DNA of 64,000 nucleotides from CBDBLK01 sp965243145 (lineage in GTDB: Bacteria; Bdellovibrionota; Bacteriovoracia; Bacteriovoracales; Bacteriovoracaceae), in NCBI GenBank assembly GCA_965243145.1, contig CBDEUB010000002.1, forward strand, positions 1,860,001 through 1,924,000. Direction: 5' to 3'. Position numbers and translations under genes: made by a program. This document shows, in pieces, positions 26,843-34,999 of this stretch (its first letter is position 1; the number at the start of each line of letters is the position of its first letter). The notes under the pieces were generated by a model. It saw only the letters and a program-made list of their open reading frames with translations, made no database searches and was not told the DNA's origin.

Positions 26843-27742
26843 TTGAATGGAAAAATTAAGCAAAAAATTGGCCTAGGAACTGTTCAATTCGGTCTTCCTT
26901 ATGGTATCAGTAATATATCTGGCCAAGTAAATTCACAAGAAGTCCGTAAAATTCTTGAAACTGCAATTGAATATAATTGTACAGTTATTGATACGGCCCC
27001 TAGTTATGGGAACGCGGAAAGTATTCTAGGAGAAAATAGAGATATTCTTCCTTCTTTTCGTATTTTTAGCAAGACTCCTATCTTAAAACATTGTAAATCA
27101 AACAAAATTAGGACTTTTTTAGAGTCAACATTTTTTAAGTCTTTAAAAAATCTTGGCCTCGAAAAAATTGAAGGATTACTCGTTCACCATGCTAGTGATC
27201 TTACAGGAAATAATGGCCAAAAAATAATTTCTGTTTTAAGAAAATTAAAAGCACAAGGTATAGTTAAAAAGATTGGCTATTCTTGCTACACGCCGGAAGA
27301 TGCCGTAAATATTTCGGATTTTTTTATACCAGATATTATTCAGATTCCAGTTAATGTTTTTAACCAAGAGTTTATTCATCACCCTATTTTCGCAAGACTG
27401 AAAAAAATAAAGTGTGAAATTCATGCTCGATCTTTATTTCTTCAAGGCCTTGTTTTTCTTTCTCCTGATCAAGTAGATCCTTATTTTTTTCCTTTTAAGG
27501 ATTTTTTAAATAAGTTTCATTATGATTTAAATAATGAAGGAATTTCTCCTTTAGAAGCTTGTCTAAATTATGTACTTCAAATCTCTGGCATAGACTATGT
27601 GCTTATTGGAATTTGCTGTAAAAATGAATTGCAAGATGTTATTAAGGCCTCTCATTCCGTTATTAGAAATATACCCTGGAATATATACCGTAATAATGAT
27701 CCAAGGTTTATTAACCCATCTTTTTGGAATCTAAAATTATAG
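26843..27742 (+). CDS. aldo/keto reductase family protein
   Basis: NAD(P)H-dependent oxidoreductase of the aldo/keto reductase TIM-barrel family. Visible are GLGTVQFGLPYGISN at the start, DTAPSYGNAES (the catalytic Asp and Tyr), the Lys in FSKTP and LLVHHASDL (His). Start codon TTG with AGGA about eight bases upstream; the ATG just after it is out of frame. Such reductases accompany SpsE/SpsF/aminotransferase sets in spore-coat and nonulosonate loci, which fits the neighbours. It is the last gene of the plus-strand cassette. Confidence 0.85.
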   Translation: MNGKIKQKIGLGTVQFGLPYGISNISGQVNSQEVRKILETAIEYNCTVIDTAPSYGNAESILGENRDILPSFRIFSKTPILKHCKSNKIRTFLESTFFKSLKNLGLEKIEGLLVHHASDLTGNNGQKIISVLRKLKAQGIVKKIGYSCYTPEDAVNISDFFIPDIIQIPVNVFNQEFIHHPIFARLKKIKCEIHARSLFLQGLVFLSPDQVDPYFFPFKDFLNKFHYDLNNEGISPLEACLNYVLQISGIDYVLIGICCKNELQDVIKASHSVIRNIPWNIYRNNDPRFINPSFWNLKL

Positions 27743-28203
27743 AATTTTGAGGTTAGTAATGATAGTGATTAAATAAATGGATAATGTATGTATTTGGTAT
27801 TAAAGATGAATATGTTAATAATTTAAATAATCCTCTGCTTAATAAATATATAGCTATTAAAAGGCAATTAGAAAAGATGGTATATGTTATAAAATTGAAT
27901 ATTCTTCAAAAATGTATGGAATTTTTAAGGTTATAGGTAAAAGTAAGTAAAAAAATTTAGTGAGTGTAATGGCCTTAAAAAATATTGATTTTAGGAATAG
28001 CAACGCTATATTTGGAATTTTTTATGAAAAACTACAAGTAAAACTGAAGCGATAGCTATTTTATTGATAACGCAAGAATTAAAAAAATGAGTATGAATAG
28101 AGTACAACTAAGTGTTCATCTTGAAGATAATCTTGCTTAGTTGTTACGAGAAAGTGGCCTTTAAACAATAAAGCTAATAATATCTTCCGAATGGGACTAA
28201 TAT
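27743..28203. other. AT-rich gap without a recognised gene
   Basis: A 461-base spacer between convergent genes. It holds only short frames, the longest noticed being 50 codons on the plus strand (27784-27936), without a ribosome site. No tRNA, terminator hairpin or repeat was evident. It may contain a decayed gene. Confidence 0.6.
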
Positions 28204-29112
28204 TCAGTTCAAATGCCGCCCATGAGTAAGTTTTTCTTTTAACGCTGAGAAGTAAGATCGATTTGGATTTTTGATTATTTTGAAGCAGTGAGTAGAGCTT
28301 TTAGTAATTTCAACAAATTGCTTGGGCCTTACACAAAGCAAGGCCTGGCCGTCGAGAGTCAAATTTAACTCTTCTTTCTGATGAGGATTTTTAACGATAA
28401 CTTTTTCACTGTCATTGATGACAAGTGGCCTATGATTGAGGCCATGTGGACAAATAGGAGTAAGAATGAGGGCCTTATTGCTAGGATGAACGATGGGGCC
28501 ACCTGCTGCTAAGCTATATGCCGTAGAGCCGATAGGACTCGAGACAATGAGTCCATCTCCAGAAAGGTCAAAAATATGGTCATTTTCTGTTTCCACACTT
28601 AAATTAATCAATCTTCTAATATCATTTTTGTTAAAAACAGCATCATTGAGGAAAAAATCTTTTGCCAGGGCAGTGGCCTTGGAAAAAATTTCAATTTTGA
28701 ATAGATTAATTTTTTGAAATACAACTTTTGATTGAATTACAAGATTGAGAATATCAAAAAATTCAGATTTTGAAAATTCAGTTATAAACCCGAGCTTGCC
28801 CATATTGACTGCTAAGATAGGAGGAGAATTTTTTGTGCATTTTCTTGCCACTCCTATAAAAGTTCCGTCTCCTCCCAGGGTAATGATAAGGTCTGACGAG
28901 ATGTGTAATTCTTTTTCTTGAATGAATCCAATTTCATTGGGAAGGCGACGAAAAATCTTTTTCAATCGGTCTTCCTCAGTATTAAGAAATTGAATACACT
29001 TTTTTCTCCTTTTAAAAAAATTAAAAAGGTTGGGCAAAACGCTATTAAATTCGGGTGTTTCTTTGGGTTTGAGAACAATACTAATATTTTCTGTTTTGAT
29101 TTTTTCTTTCAT
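28204..29112 (-). CDS. nadK: NAD kinase
   Basis: ATP-dependent phosphorylation of NAD to NADP in the cytoplasm. The diagnostic motifs are LIITLGGDGTFI, MGKLGFITEF, the conserved Asn-Asp (FLNDAV) and GDGLIVSSPIGSTAYSLAAG with GGPIVHP. The length (302 residues) is standard. It is the last gene of the minus-strand run that starts at fliD, 64 bases after the helical protein of unknown function, so it may be expressed with the flagellar genes or have its own promoter. Confidence 0.95.
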   Translation of the reverse strand: MKEKIKTENISIVLKPKETPEFNSVLPNLFNFFKRRKKCIQFLNTEEDRLKKIFRRLPNEIGFIQEKELHISSDLIITLGGDGTFIGVARKCTKNSPPILAVNMGKLGFITEFSKSEFFDILNLVIQSKVVFQKINLFKIEIFSKATALAKDFFLNDAVFNKNDIRRLINLSVETENDHIFDLSGDGLIVSSPIGSTAYSLAAGGPIVHPSNKALILTPICPHGLNHRPLVINDSEKVIVKNPHQKEELNLTLDGQALLCVRPKQFVEITKSSTHCFKIIKNPNRSYFSALKEKLTHGRHLN

Positions 29113-29176
29113 TTTTTGTACTATTACACGATAAATCTTTTTGTTGCAATAGGATCAATGCGGCCTTGGAAAAAGA

Positions 29177-29785
29177 TTATGTGCTTTGAAGGCGTTTTAA
29201 GGCCGGAATAACTTGTATTTTCCACTGATTGAGGGTTTCCATAAGGTCGTGTGCTAACAAATCTCCGAGCATAACTATATCCTCCTTTTCTTTTGCTAGT
29301 AGTATATTTCTTAGGGTAGTGAGTAGGTCTGACTCAAAATCTTGTACTGAGTTTACATTTTTGGTTTGAGAAGGGTAGGTGGATTTGATGATTTTATGAA
29401 TTTTAGAAAAAAATTGAATATAAAGATCTAAAATGTCAATAACTTCTACAAATGTTCTGTTTGCTAAGACAAAATTATTTTTCTTATAAAGTGTTATTAG
29501 TTCTTGTACTTGTTCAATAATAATGTCAATATAGTGATTACATTTATCAAGCGACTCAAAAGCAAGATCAATATCATTCCTAAAATAAAATTCTATTGAT
29601 TTAAAATCTTTTGCCTTTTTTTGAAGTATATGTGGATTTTTTGAAATATTGTGAGCAAAACCATCAGTTATGACTTCAGTAGCAGTTAATTTTTTATGTC
29701 TATGCTGTTTTAATAAATATTCTAAAATTTTTTCTAATGTGATTTCAGAATGGTAATTATTTTTATCTACGAGGAATTGGTTCAT
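29177..29785 (-). CDS. helical protein of unknown function in a flagellar/glycosylation run
   Basis: Not recognised. The 202-residue product has no signal peptide, membrane segment or Cys-rich motif; it is predicted by eye to be nearly all alpha-helical, with repeated Leu/Ile/Phe spacing. It lies between a GT9-like gene (16 bases upstream) and nadK. The helical character recalls flagellar chaperones such as FliS or FlgN, but there is no convincing sequence match, so function is open. Confidence 0.7.
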   Translation of the reverse strand: MNQFLVDKNNYHSEITLEKILEYLLKQHRHKKLTATEVITDGFAHNISKNPHILQKKAKDFKSIEFYFRNDIDLAFESLDKCNHYIDIIIEQVQELITLYKKNNFVLANRTFVEVIDILDLYIQFFSKIHKIIKSTYPSQTKNVNSVQDFESDLLTTLRNILLAKEKEDIVMLGDLLAHDLMETLNQWKIQVIPALKRLQST

Positions 29786-29801
29786 TTAGTCTTGCTCCAT
29801 T

Positions 29802-31466
29802 CTAAGCAATATTGAGCTTTTTTACAGGATTAATGTTACTTTTTGTAATTACATTTTCTATCAAATTATGAATGACTTCACTCATAAGAGAACAGTCTTG
29901 ATAAGTCATAAAACTTGAGTTGGCGAGTTTTAAAATGTTATCACCTTTCATATTGCTTTTAACAACATCATAAAAGTCAATAATTGGAGACAGATCGGAA
30001 AAATTTTGTTTAAGATGTCTTTTTAGTCGGTCTACTTTATCTATTTTTTTACATAAATTTTTAATTTTTTCAATAGATGGAGTTTTAGATTCTGCCTCCA
30101 AAAATACTTTTTTAGAGTACTTTTTTCCAAATTCGGACAATTCATATAAATATTGAATACCGCGTTTTAATTCTTTGAGTTCGGAAATAGTTTTTGGCCC
30201 TAAGTCAAAATATTCATGTTTTTCTTCTTTTTCTAGAAATTTAAAAAGATAAGCAATTCTTATGAGTTTGATAAATATTTCTTTAGTTGATAAAAGATTA
30301 GAATTGATTTTTTTTAAATCCAAGAATCCATTTTTGTGAAAGTAAGATTCATATATATTTAAATTGTTCAAATAGAGTGAGGGGGTAATTTTTTTTATTT
30401 GATTATAATCGATTCTTCCTTTATTTAAAAAGGATTCGATAATATTAATAGCTGCATGATAATTTATATCTTCATGGCATTGGTAATGGTCGCATGGTTC
30501 CTTTGGAAAACAGGGAAAGCATTTTGTTTTGGGTACAACAACAAAAGAATTTTCCCCGTAAGGGATAGTTTCTATTGGTCTTACTGTTCCTAAAGCAAAT
30601 GTTAAAGTTGGTTTGTTCGCAATTTTTGCTAAATGGCCAACCATTGAATCATGTCCAATAAAATGTGTGCTTGCTTTTAGGATTTCATAAAGGTCTTTTA
30701 TCGATGTTTTACCACAAAGATTTTCAATACGTTTATTAAAATTAGAAAGAATAGGATTAGTTACTATGGCCTTGGCCATTGGAGCTTCGTTTGAATTTCC
30801 TATTACATATATATTTAAATCTCTTCTTGATCTTAGCATATTTACAAATATTTCAATCCATTTGTTATGATGCCAGTTTTTTTTAGGATGACTAGAAAAT
30901 GGGTGTGCAACGACTTTTAGATTTTTATCTCGCGTATTTATTTTATTTAAGATATTAGAATCGTGATTAAGCCCCAATATTCCTTTATAAATATCAATCA
31001 AATTAAATGGGTTATTTGTTCCTCCCATAACCATTGAAAAAACTAATTGAGACCAATGGTCTGTAATTGAAATTTTATTATATGCATTTATTTTAGTTCC
31101 TAGTTTATATTTTGATTTAATAGCAGAGCATAAATAGTTTGAAGATTTGGAAAAACTCAAATTAATAAGGATGTCAATATTATCTTTATTTATATTTTTA
31201 GTAATTTCTTCAACTTTATTTCTAACATCTCTAAAACATTCAATATTGCCTTTAATTAATGATTTAAAATCAAGAAAATAAAGTTTATCAAAAACTGTTT
31301 CTAGTAAAAATTTAACAGGATTTCCAAATTGGGATCGAACTATTAACGATAAGTAAATATTCGGATGGGTTTGTTTAAACATTTTTGCTAATTGGTAAAC
31401 TTGAAGAACATCACCTGTTCTGGTGATTTGGATCAAACAAATTTTACAACTATTCTTGAATTCCAA
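29802..31466 (-). CDS. GT9 heptosyltransferase-like protein with C-terminal helical extension (copy A)
   Basis: N-terminal GT-B domain of glycosyltransferase family 9: CLIQITRTGDVLQVYQLAKM at the start, VVAHPFSSHPKKNWHHNKW (donor-domain opening) and GHDSMVGHLAKIANKPTLTF (the conserved His-Asp-x-x-x-x-H region). Between about residues 305 and 325 are several Cys and His residues (TKCFPCFPKEPCDHYQCHED), unusual for the family. Residues beyond about 365 form a helical extension of roughly 190 residues not found in LPS heptosyltransferases. The start is the TTG at 31466, inside the end of the 47-codon ORF. Placed in the fliD-fliS-fliT run, it may glycosylate flagellin. Confidence 0.75.
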   Translation of the reverse strand: MEFKNSCKICLIQITRTGDVLQVYQLAKMFKQTHPNIYLSLIVRSQFGNPVKFLLETVFDKLYFLDFKSLIKGNIECFRDVRNKVEEITKNINKDNIDILINLSFSKSSNYLCSAIKSKYKLGTKINAYNKISITDHWSQLVFSMVMGGTNNPFNLIDIYKGILGLNHDSNILNKINTRDKNLKVVAHPFSSHPKKNWHHNKWIEIFVNMLRSRRDLNIYVIGNSNEAPMAKAIVTNPILSNFNKRIENLCGKTSIKDLYEILKASTHFIGHDSMVGHLAKIANKPTLTFALGTVRPIETIPYGENSFVVVPKTKCFPCFPKEPCDHYQCHEDINYHAAINIIESFLNKGRIDYNQIKKITPSLYLNNLNIYESYFHKNGFLDLKKINSNLLSTKEIFIKLIRIAYLFKFLEKEEKHEYFDLGPKTISELKELKRGIQYLYELSEFGKKYSKKVFLEAESKTPSIEKIKNLCKKIDKVDRLKRHLKQNFSDLSPIIDFYDVVKSNMKGDNILKLANSSFMTYQDCSLMSEVIHNLIENVITKSNINPVKKLNIA

Positions 31467-31593
31467 TTTCTTCTCTTATTAAAGTTATAGATAGTAAATT
31501 TATAATATCTTCTTGATTTAAAGATTCATTTTGATTCAATCTATTGGAGACCTCAGAAACAGTAGTTTCAATTTCTTCAAAGATGTTATTCAC
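31450..31593 (-). CDS. 47-residue ORF between two GT9 genes
   Basis: A GTG-started frame of 47 codons plus stop, with AGGA eight bases before the start, filling the gap between GT9 copies B and A. The start lies two bases before the end of copy B's stop codon in the operon order, and the end overlaps the start of copy A by 17 bases. The product is acidic and likely helical (starting MNNIFEEIETTVSEVSNRLN). No known family was recognised; coupling on both sides argues that it is translated. Confidence 0.6.
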   Translation of the reverse strand: MNNIFEEIETTVSEVSNRLNQNESLNQEDIINLLSITLIREEIGIQE

Positions 31594-31595
31594 AT

Positions 31596-33290
31596 TTAAT
31601 GTCCTTGCGCATACATCTCAATACTAGCATTTTTAGTTCTTTCGGCCATTATTTTTCTTTTTTTATTGGCCATTATGGTATCTAACTCTTCCAAGCAAAG
31701 CATTGTAGCTTGTGCATAGTTTTTTAATTTGTAAATAATAGTCTCAACTTCCTTGAAATTGTTTTGTTTAGAATTGGAAGAAATTGCTTCAAGTTGTCCT
31801 CTAAAAATTAAAACCAACATGGCAGATAAATTTTTTTCATAACAATAATTCAAAAGTTCGCTTAAGGATTTTATAAAATCTGAAGATTTATTTTCATTTT
31901 CTTGGGATTGAAGCAAAAATCTTAAAGTTGAAAGTATAGATTTGGTCAGGTCAATAATTCCTTTTTTTTCTTTTTCGCTCCACAATTTAATAATATTTTC
32001 ATTAAAATTGTCGACAATATACTCAAATACCTTTTCAGAGGATGAATTTTTGGAAATTTTTAGTAATACTTGCCTAGAGAAAATTCTTCTTAATTCAATA
32101 TCTGGAATTATAAATCCATTTTCATTCACTAAAAAAGTTCCAAAATTGTCTTTTATAGGAACATAAAGACTCCATTGCGTTTTTTTATCAAAGATGGAAT
32201 TTTTTTCTAAATATCCTAAAACAAATTTAGAGCATTTAAAAATATCTTGAGGATTAATAAGTTTTCTATCTACAAATTCAGTTGAGTTTTTTTCGTAGGA
32301 GAAATACCTTTTATCAACTCTATAGCTCAATATCTTACTTTTAGGATTGGAGGTTCCTTGTAAAAATAATGGCGCAGGGCCGAGACTGATTTCCAGACAA
32401 GGTGTTTCTACTAGGTCACAAATATGTTTCACTAATGTATCTGGAGTAATAACCATATCCAATTTTTTTATTACTGAAGAAAGAGCAGTAATATCTGCTT
32501 CAATGTTTATGATTTTTTTGTTTAATATTTTATTAATTTTATTGGCCATATGTCTTTCTTTATCATTGGGGGCCGTCAAAATAATTGGGATAAAATTAGA
32601 GTCATTTAAATGCATTTGCAAAAGTTGAATTATTATCTCGAAAGGAATTTCTTTTTCTTTACTAGATGAGGAAATTTGAAATCCTATAATTTTTTTCAAA
32701 CCTTTGTGAGTATTCCTCAATATATTAAAATTATTAATGACAATTTCATCGTACTGATTGTTAATTTGAACGCCATTTTTTTTATAGGAAAAAGGAAAAC
32801 CAGCTTGCAAGTGAATTGTATCTATAAGATTGAAGGGAGATAATAAATGTGAACTTAGAATATCATTGTAAATATTGGCCCAGATATTGCTGTATTCAAT
32901 GGTTCTTTTTTCAGAGAATCTAATTCCTGAAAAAGAAGAGTTCGTGGATTTGCTAATATAACTTGTTATATAGGTACTTATTCGATCTTTTGAGAAGTTT
33001 ATAATGTTATTCCAAGATATATTTTTTGTTGGATGAAGTGCTTTTTCTATTTCGTTGATGCTGAGACCTATACTATAGATTGGATTTTGGTAAAAAGTTA
33101 TAATTTTTTTTCTGGGTATAGTAAAAATTTTTTCAATGTTAGAAAAAGAAGCAGTTGCCTGTTTAAACTCTTCAAATATGAGGTAGTATATTTTGGCCTT
33201 ATTGTCATTTTTTAATATTGAATTGACCAAATGAAAACTTTGATAAATATCACCTAATCTTTTTAAATTTATAATTAAGATGTTTCTCAT
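31596..33290 (-). CDS. GT9 heptosyltransferase-like protein with C-terminal helical extension (copy B)
   Basis: Diverged family 9 glycosyltransferase. It opens with ILIINLKRLGDIYQSFHLVN, the GT9 beta-strand and loop, and has a donor-domain region MVITPDTLVKHICDLVETP corresponding to the His/Asp-containing motif of copy A. As in copy A, the last 200 residues are a helical extension; both copies carry an NGF-containing segment at its beginning, suggesting common origin. The start is one base after the end of the Maf-like gene. In this flagellar context a role in flagellin or sheath glycosylation is likely but unproven. Confidence 0.7.
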   Translation of the reverse strand: MRNILIINLKRLGDIYQSFHLVNSILKNDNKAKIYYLIFEEFKQATASFSNIEKIFTIPRKKIITFYQNPIYSIGLSINEIEKALHPTKNISWNNIINFSKDRISTYITSYISKSTNSSFSGIRFSEKRTIEYSNIWANIYNDILSSHLLSPFNLIDTIHLQAGFPFSYKKNGVQINNQYDEIVINNFNILRNTHKGLKKIIGFQISSSSKEKEIPFEIIIQLLQMHLNDSNFIPIILTAPNDKERHMANKINKILNKKIINIEADITALSSVIKKLDMVITPDTLVKHICDLVETPCLEISLGPAPLFLQGTSNPKSKILSYRVDKRYFSYEKNSTEFVDRKLINPQDIFKCSKFVLGYLEKNSIFDKKTQWSLYVPIKDNFGTFLVNENGFIIPDIELRRIFSRQVLLKISKNSSSEKVFEYIVDNFNENIIKLWSEKEKKGIIDLTKSILSTLRFLLQSQENENKSSDFIKSLSELLNYCYEKNLSAMLVLIFRGQLEAISSNSKQNNFKEVETIIYKLKNYAQATMLCLEELDTIMANKKRKIMAERTKNASIEMYAQGH

Positions 33291-33291
33291 A

Positions 33292-33960
33292 TTAGTCTTT
33301 CAAATTACTGTTAAATGCTATTTCTCTAAGTGCGAGAAAAAGATAATCTGGTGTTTTTAATAAATATTCTTTATTTGATATATCATCAAACATTTCATCT
33401 ATTAATTTAGAATTATAGTTATTTTTTAAATATTTTTGAAATTCAGTATTTTCAATAAAATTAATTATGGAACTAATATTCCTTGGTGCTTTGTGTTGCA
33501 TGAACATTTTGAAAAAAGAATTGTAAAGATTAAAACTTGCCGGATGAGACATAACAGTTGGCCTTTTAGACATGAAATGGACTAAATCTATATCTTCAAA
33601 ATAGTCTTGAATGGAGTTTTTACAAAAAATTTTTATATTACGGCCAGGACTATAAAGATTTCTCTCTAAACATTCATAATACACATTTTGATTTGGTTCA
33701 ATGATATAGATATTGTAAATACCTTCATAAATAATTTTTAATCTAAATTCTAATTGATGAATATGATAACCAAATCCTAGGCCAAAGAGTAAGATGTTGC
33801 TTGATTTTGAAAGGTATTTTTCATTTTGCGTAACGAATCCTTCGGCCTCTCTTTCAGGATTATAATTAGAATGTAAATGTATTCCTTTGACTAAAGGGAT
33901 GGGTAGTCCTGTTTTTGAAAACTTTACTTCAATATTATAATTAAAGTTATGTTCTTTCAT
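33292..33960 (-). CDS. Maf/DUF115-like motility accessory protein (short)
   Basis: Resembles the N-terminal domain of Maf (motility accessory factor) proteins, which transfer nonulosonic acids such as pseudaminic acid to flagellin. The clearest part is ILLFGLGFGYHIHQLEFRLK followed by NIYIIEPNQNVYYE, the nucleotide-binding-like strand-loop-helix of that domain. At 222 residues it lacks the larger C-terminal part of full Maf proteins (usually 600 or more residues). It starts about 200 bases after the fliT-like gene and is followed directly by GT9 copy B. Assignment rests on one motif region. Confidence 0.6.
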   Translation of the reverse strand: MKEHNFNYNIEVKFSKTGLPIPLVKGIHLHSNYNPEREAEGFVTQNEKYLSKSSNILLFGLGFGYHIHQLEFRLKIIYEGIYNIYIIEPNQNVYYECLERNLYSPGRNIKIFCKNSIQDYFEDIDLVHFMSKRPTVMSHPASFNLYNSFFKMFMQHKAPRNISSIINFIENTEFQKYLKNNYNSKLIDEMFDDISNKEYLLKTPDYLFLALREIAFNSNLKD

Positions 33961-34093
33961 GATATGTTTAGTTCAAGCATCTAAATTTAAAATATGTTAT
34001 GAATAAAATTTTTTTTGAAGGCCATTCTCATTCTTCCCTAAATACGAACGGCCAAGCGTAGTGGTCTATTACAAATATATAGGCACACTCTTA

Positions 34094-34123
34094 ATTGTCA
34101 TCTTAAATAGTTATATTTGTCAA
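34094..34123 (-). promoter_or_regulatory. possible promoter upstream of the Maf-like/GT9 genes
   Basis: On the minus strand, a perfect TTGACA (34118-34123) stands 18 bases before GACAAT (34094-34099, 4 of 6 matches to TATAAT). It is in the 200-base gap between the fliT-like gene and the Maf-like gene, which would let the glycosylation genes be transcribed separately from fliD-fliS-fliT. Confidence 0.35.
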
Positions 34124-34160
34124 TGATTTTTGTATGTCTAAAATATTTTATTTTCTAAGG

Positions 34161-34565
34161 TTATTTCTTTACATTGTTCAAATTATATCCCTTAAATTTT
34201 GACTGAAATTCAAAAATAAAAACAATTTCTTTAGAAATTTTATCTTTTTTATAGGTAAGATAATCAATCAAATATTGATTAACATCTTGAATTATGCTTG
34301 ATAGAGAAAAGGAATTTTCGGCCCAAGATTTTATGATGGCGATTTCATGAAGGCATGTTTCTTTAGGGGTAGCTTTAATTAATGTATCTATTTTTTCTCT
34401 AATTTCAATAAGTTGATTAACTAATCTTTCTCGATTTAGAACAGCATTTTCTAATTCTTCAATATTATCCTGCTTGGCACACTCTGTTATGTGAATTGCT
34501 AGTGAAAGAATAGAATTTGTTGAATCAATGTATCTTGTAATAAGCTGTTTAGCAGATTCCAACAT
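34161..34565 (-). CDS. fliT: FliT-like flagellar export chaperone
   Basis: A 134-residue, entirely helical protein whose position directly after fliS, eight bases away, matches that of FliT, the cytoplasmic chaperone of the FliD cap protein. Sequence identity alone is not diagnostic: heptad-like Leu/Ile spacing with Asn-Arg-Glu-Arg-Leu-Val (NRERLVNQLIEI) is typical of the FliT/FlgN group. The call therefore depends mainly on size, helicity and gene order. Confidence 0.65.
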   Translation of the reverse strand: MLESAKQLITRYIDSTNSILSLAIHITECAKQDNIEELENAVLNRERLVNQLIEIREKIDTLIKATPKETCLHEIAIIKSWAENSFSLSSIIQDVNQYLIDYLTYKKDKISKEIVFIFEFQSKFKGYNLNNVKK

Positions 34566-34573
34566 AAATGATT

Positions 34574-34957
34574 TTATTCCCCTTCAGTTCGCAGTTTTTT
34601 AATGGCCTCTGACCAACCTCCATAAAGAGTTGTTAAAATTTGTAAACAGTCTTCTAAAGGTTTTTTTTCAATTGTAATGTTGGCCTGAGTGCTTGAAAAA
34701 AGCAGGTAATCGTAAAGTGCACTAAGGTCTTTTGCGACATCTCCACCAACTTCAAAATCAAGACTATTGTTTAGTTCAATAATAATATCTTGCATTTTTC
34801 CTATATATTGGCCTTTTTTAGAAACATTTTTCTGTTCAATAAATTGAATTGCTTTTTTACAGTTTCTAATGGCACTTTGATATAGCATCAAGAGTATTTG
34901 TTCTTTACTGGCCGTATGGACAGATGTTTTTTTGTAGGCCCCAAAACCGTAACTCAT
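34574..34957 (-). CDS. fliS: flagellar export chaperone FliS
   Basis: Cytoplasmic chaperone that holds flagellin in an unfolded, export-competent state. The N-terminal YGFGAYKKTSVHTASKEQIL and the following LLMLYQSAIRNCKKAIQFIE are the FliS signature (A-Y-x-x-x-x-V-x-T-A and L-x-x-L-Y-x-x-A); LYDYLLFSSTQANI matches the second conserved helix. The length (127 residues) is standard. A strong ribosome site (GAGGAG) lies nine bases before the ATG. It follows fliD, the usual order. Confidence 0.95.
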   Translation of the reverse strand: MSYGFGAYKKTSVHTASKEQILLMLYQSAIRNCKKAIQFIEQKNVSKKGQYIGKMQDIIIELNNSLDFEVGGDVAKDLSALYDYLLFSSTQANITIEKKPLEDCLQILTTLYGGWSEAIKKLRTEGE

Positions 34958-34999
34958 ATTTTTTTCTCCTCATAAAGTTAAGTGATTACCCTTAATTCA

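Noticed and set aside
27784..27936. 50-codon frame in the AT-rich gap as a gene
   Set aside because: No ribosome site, no neighbour coupling, and low-complexity composition typical of AT-rich spacers.
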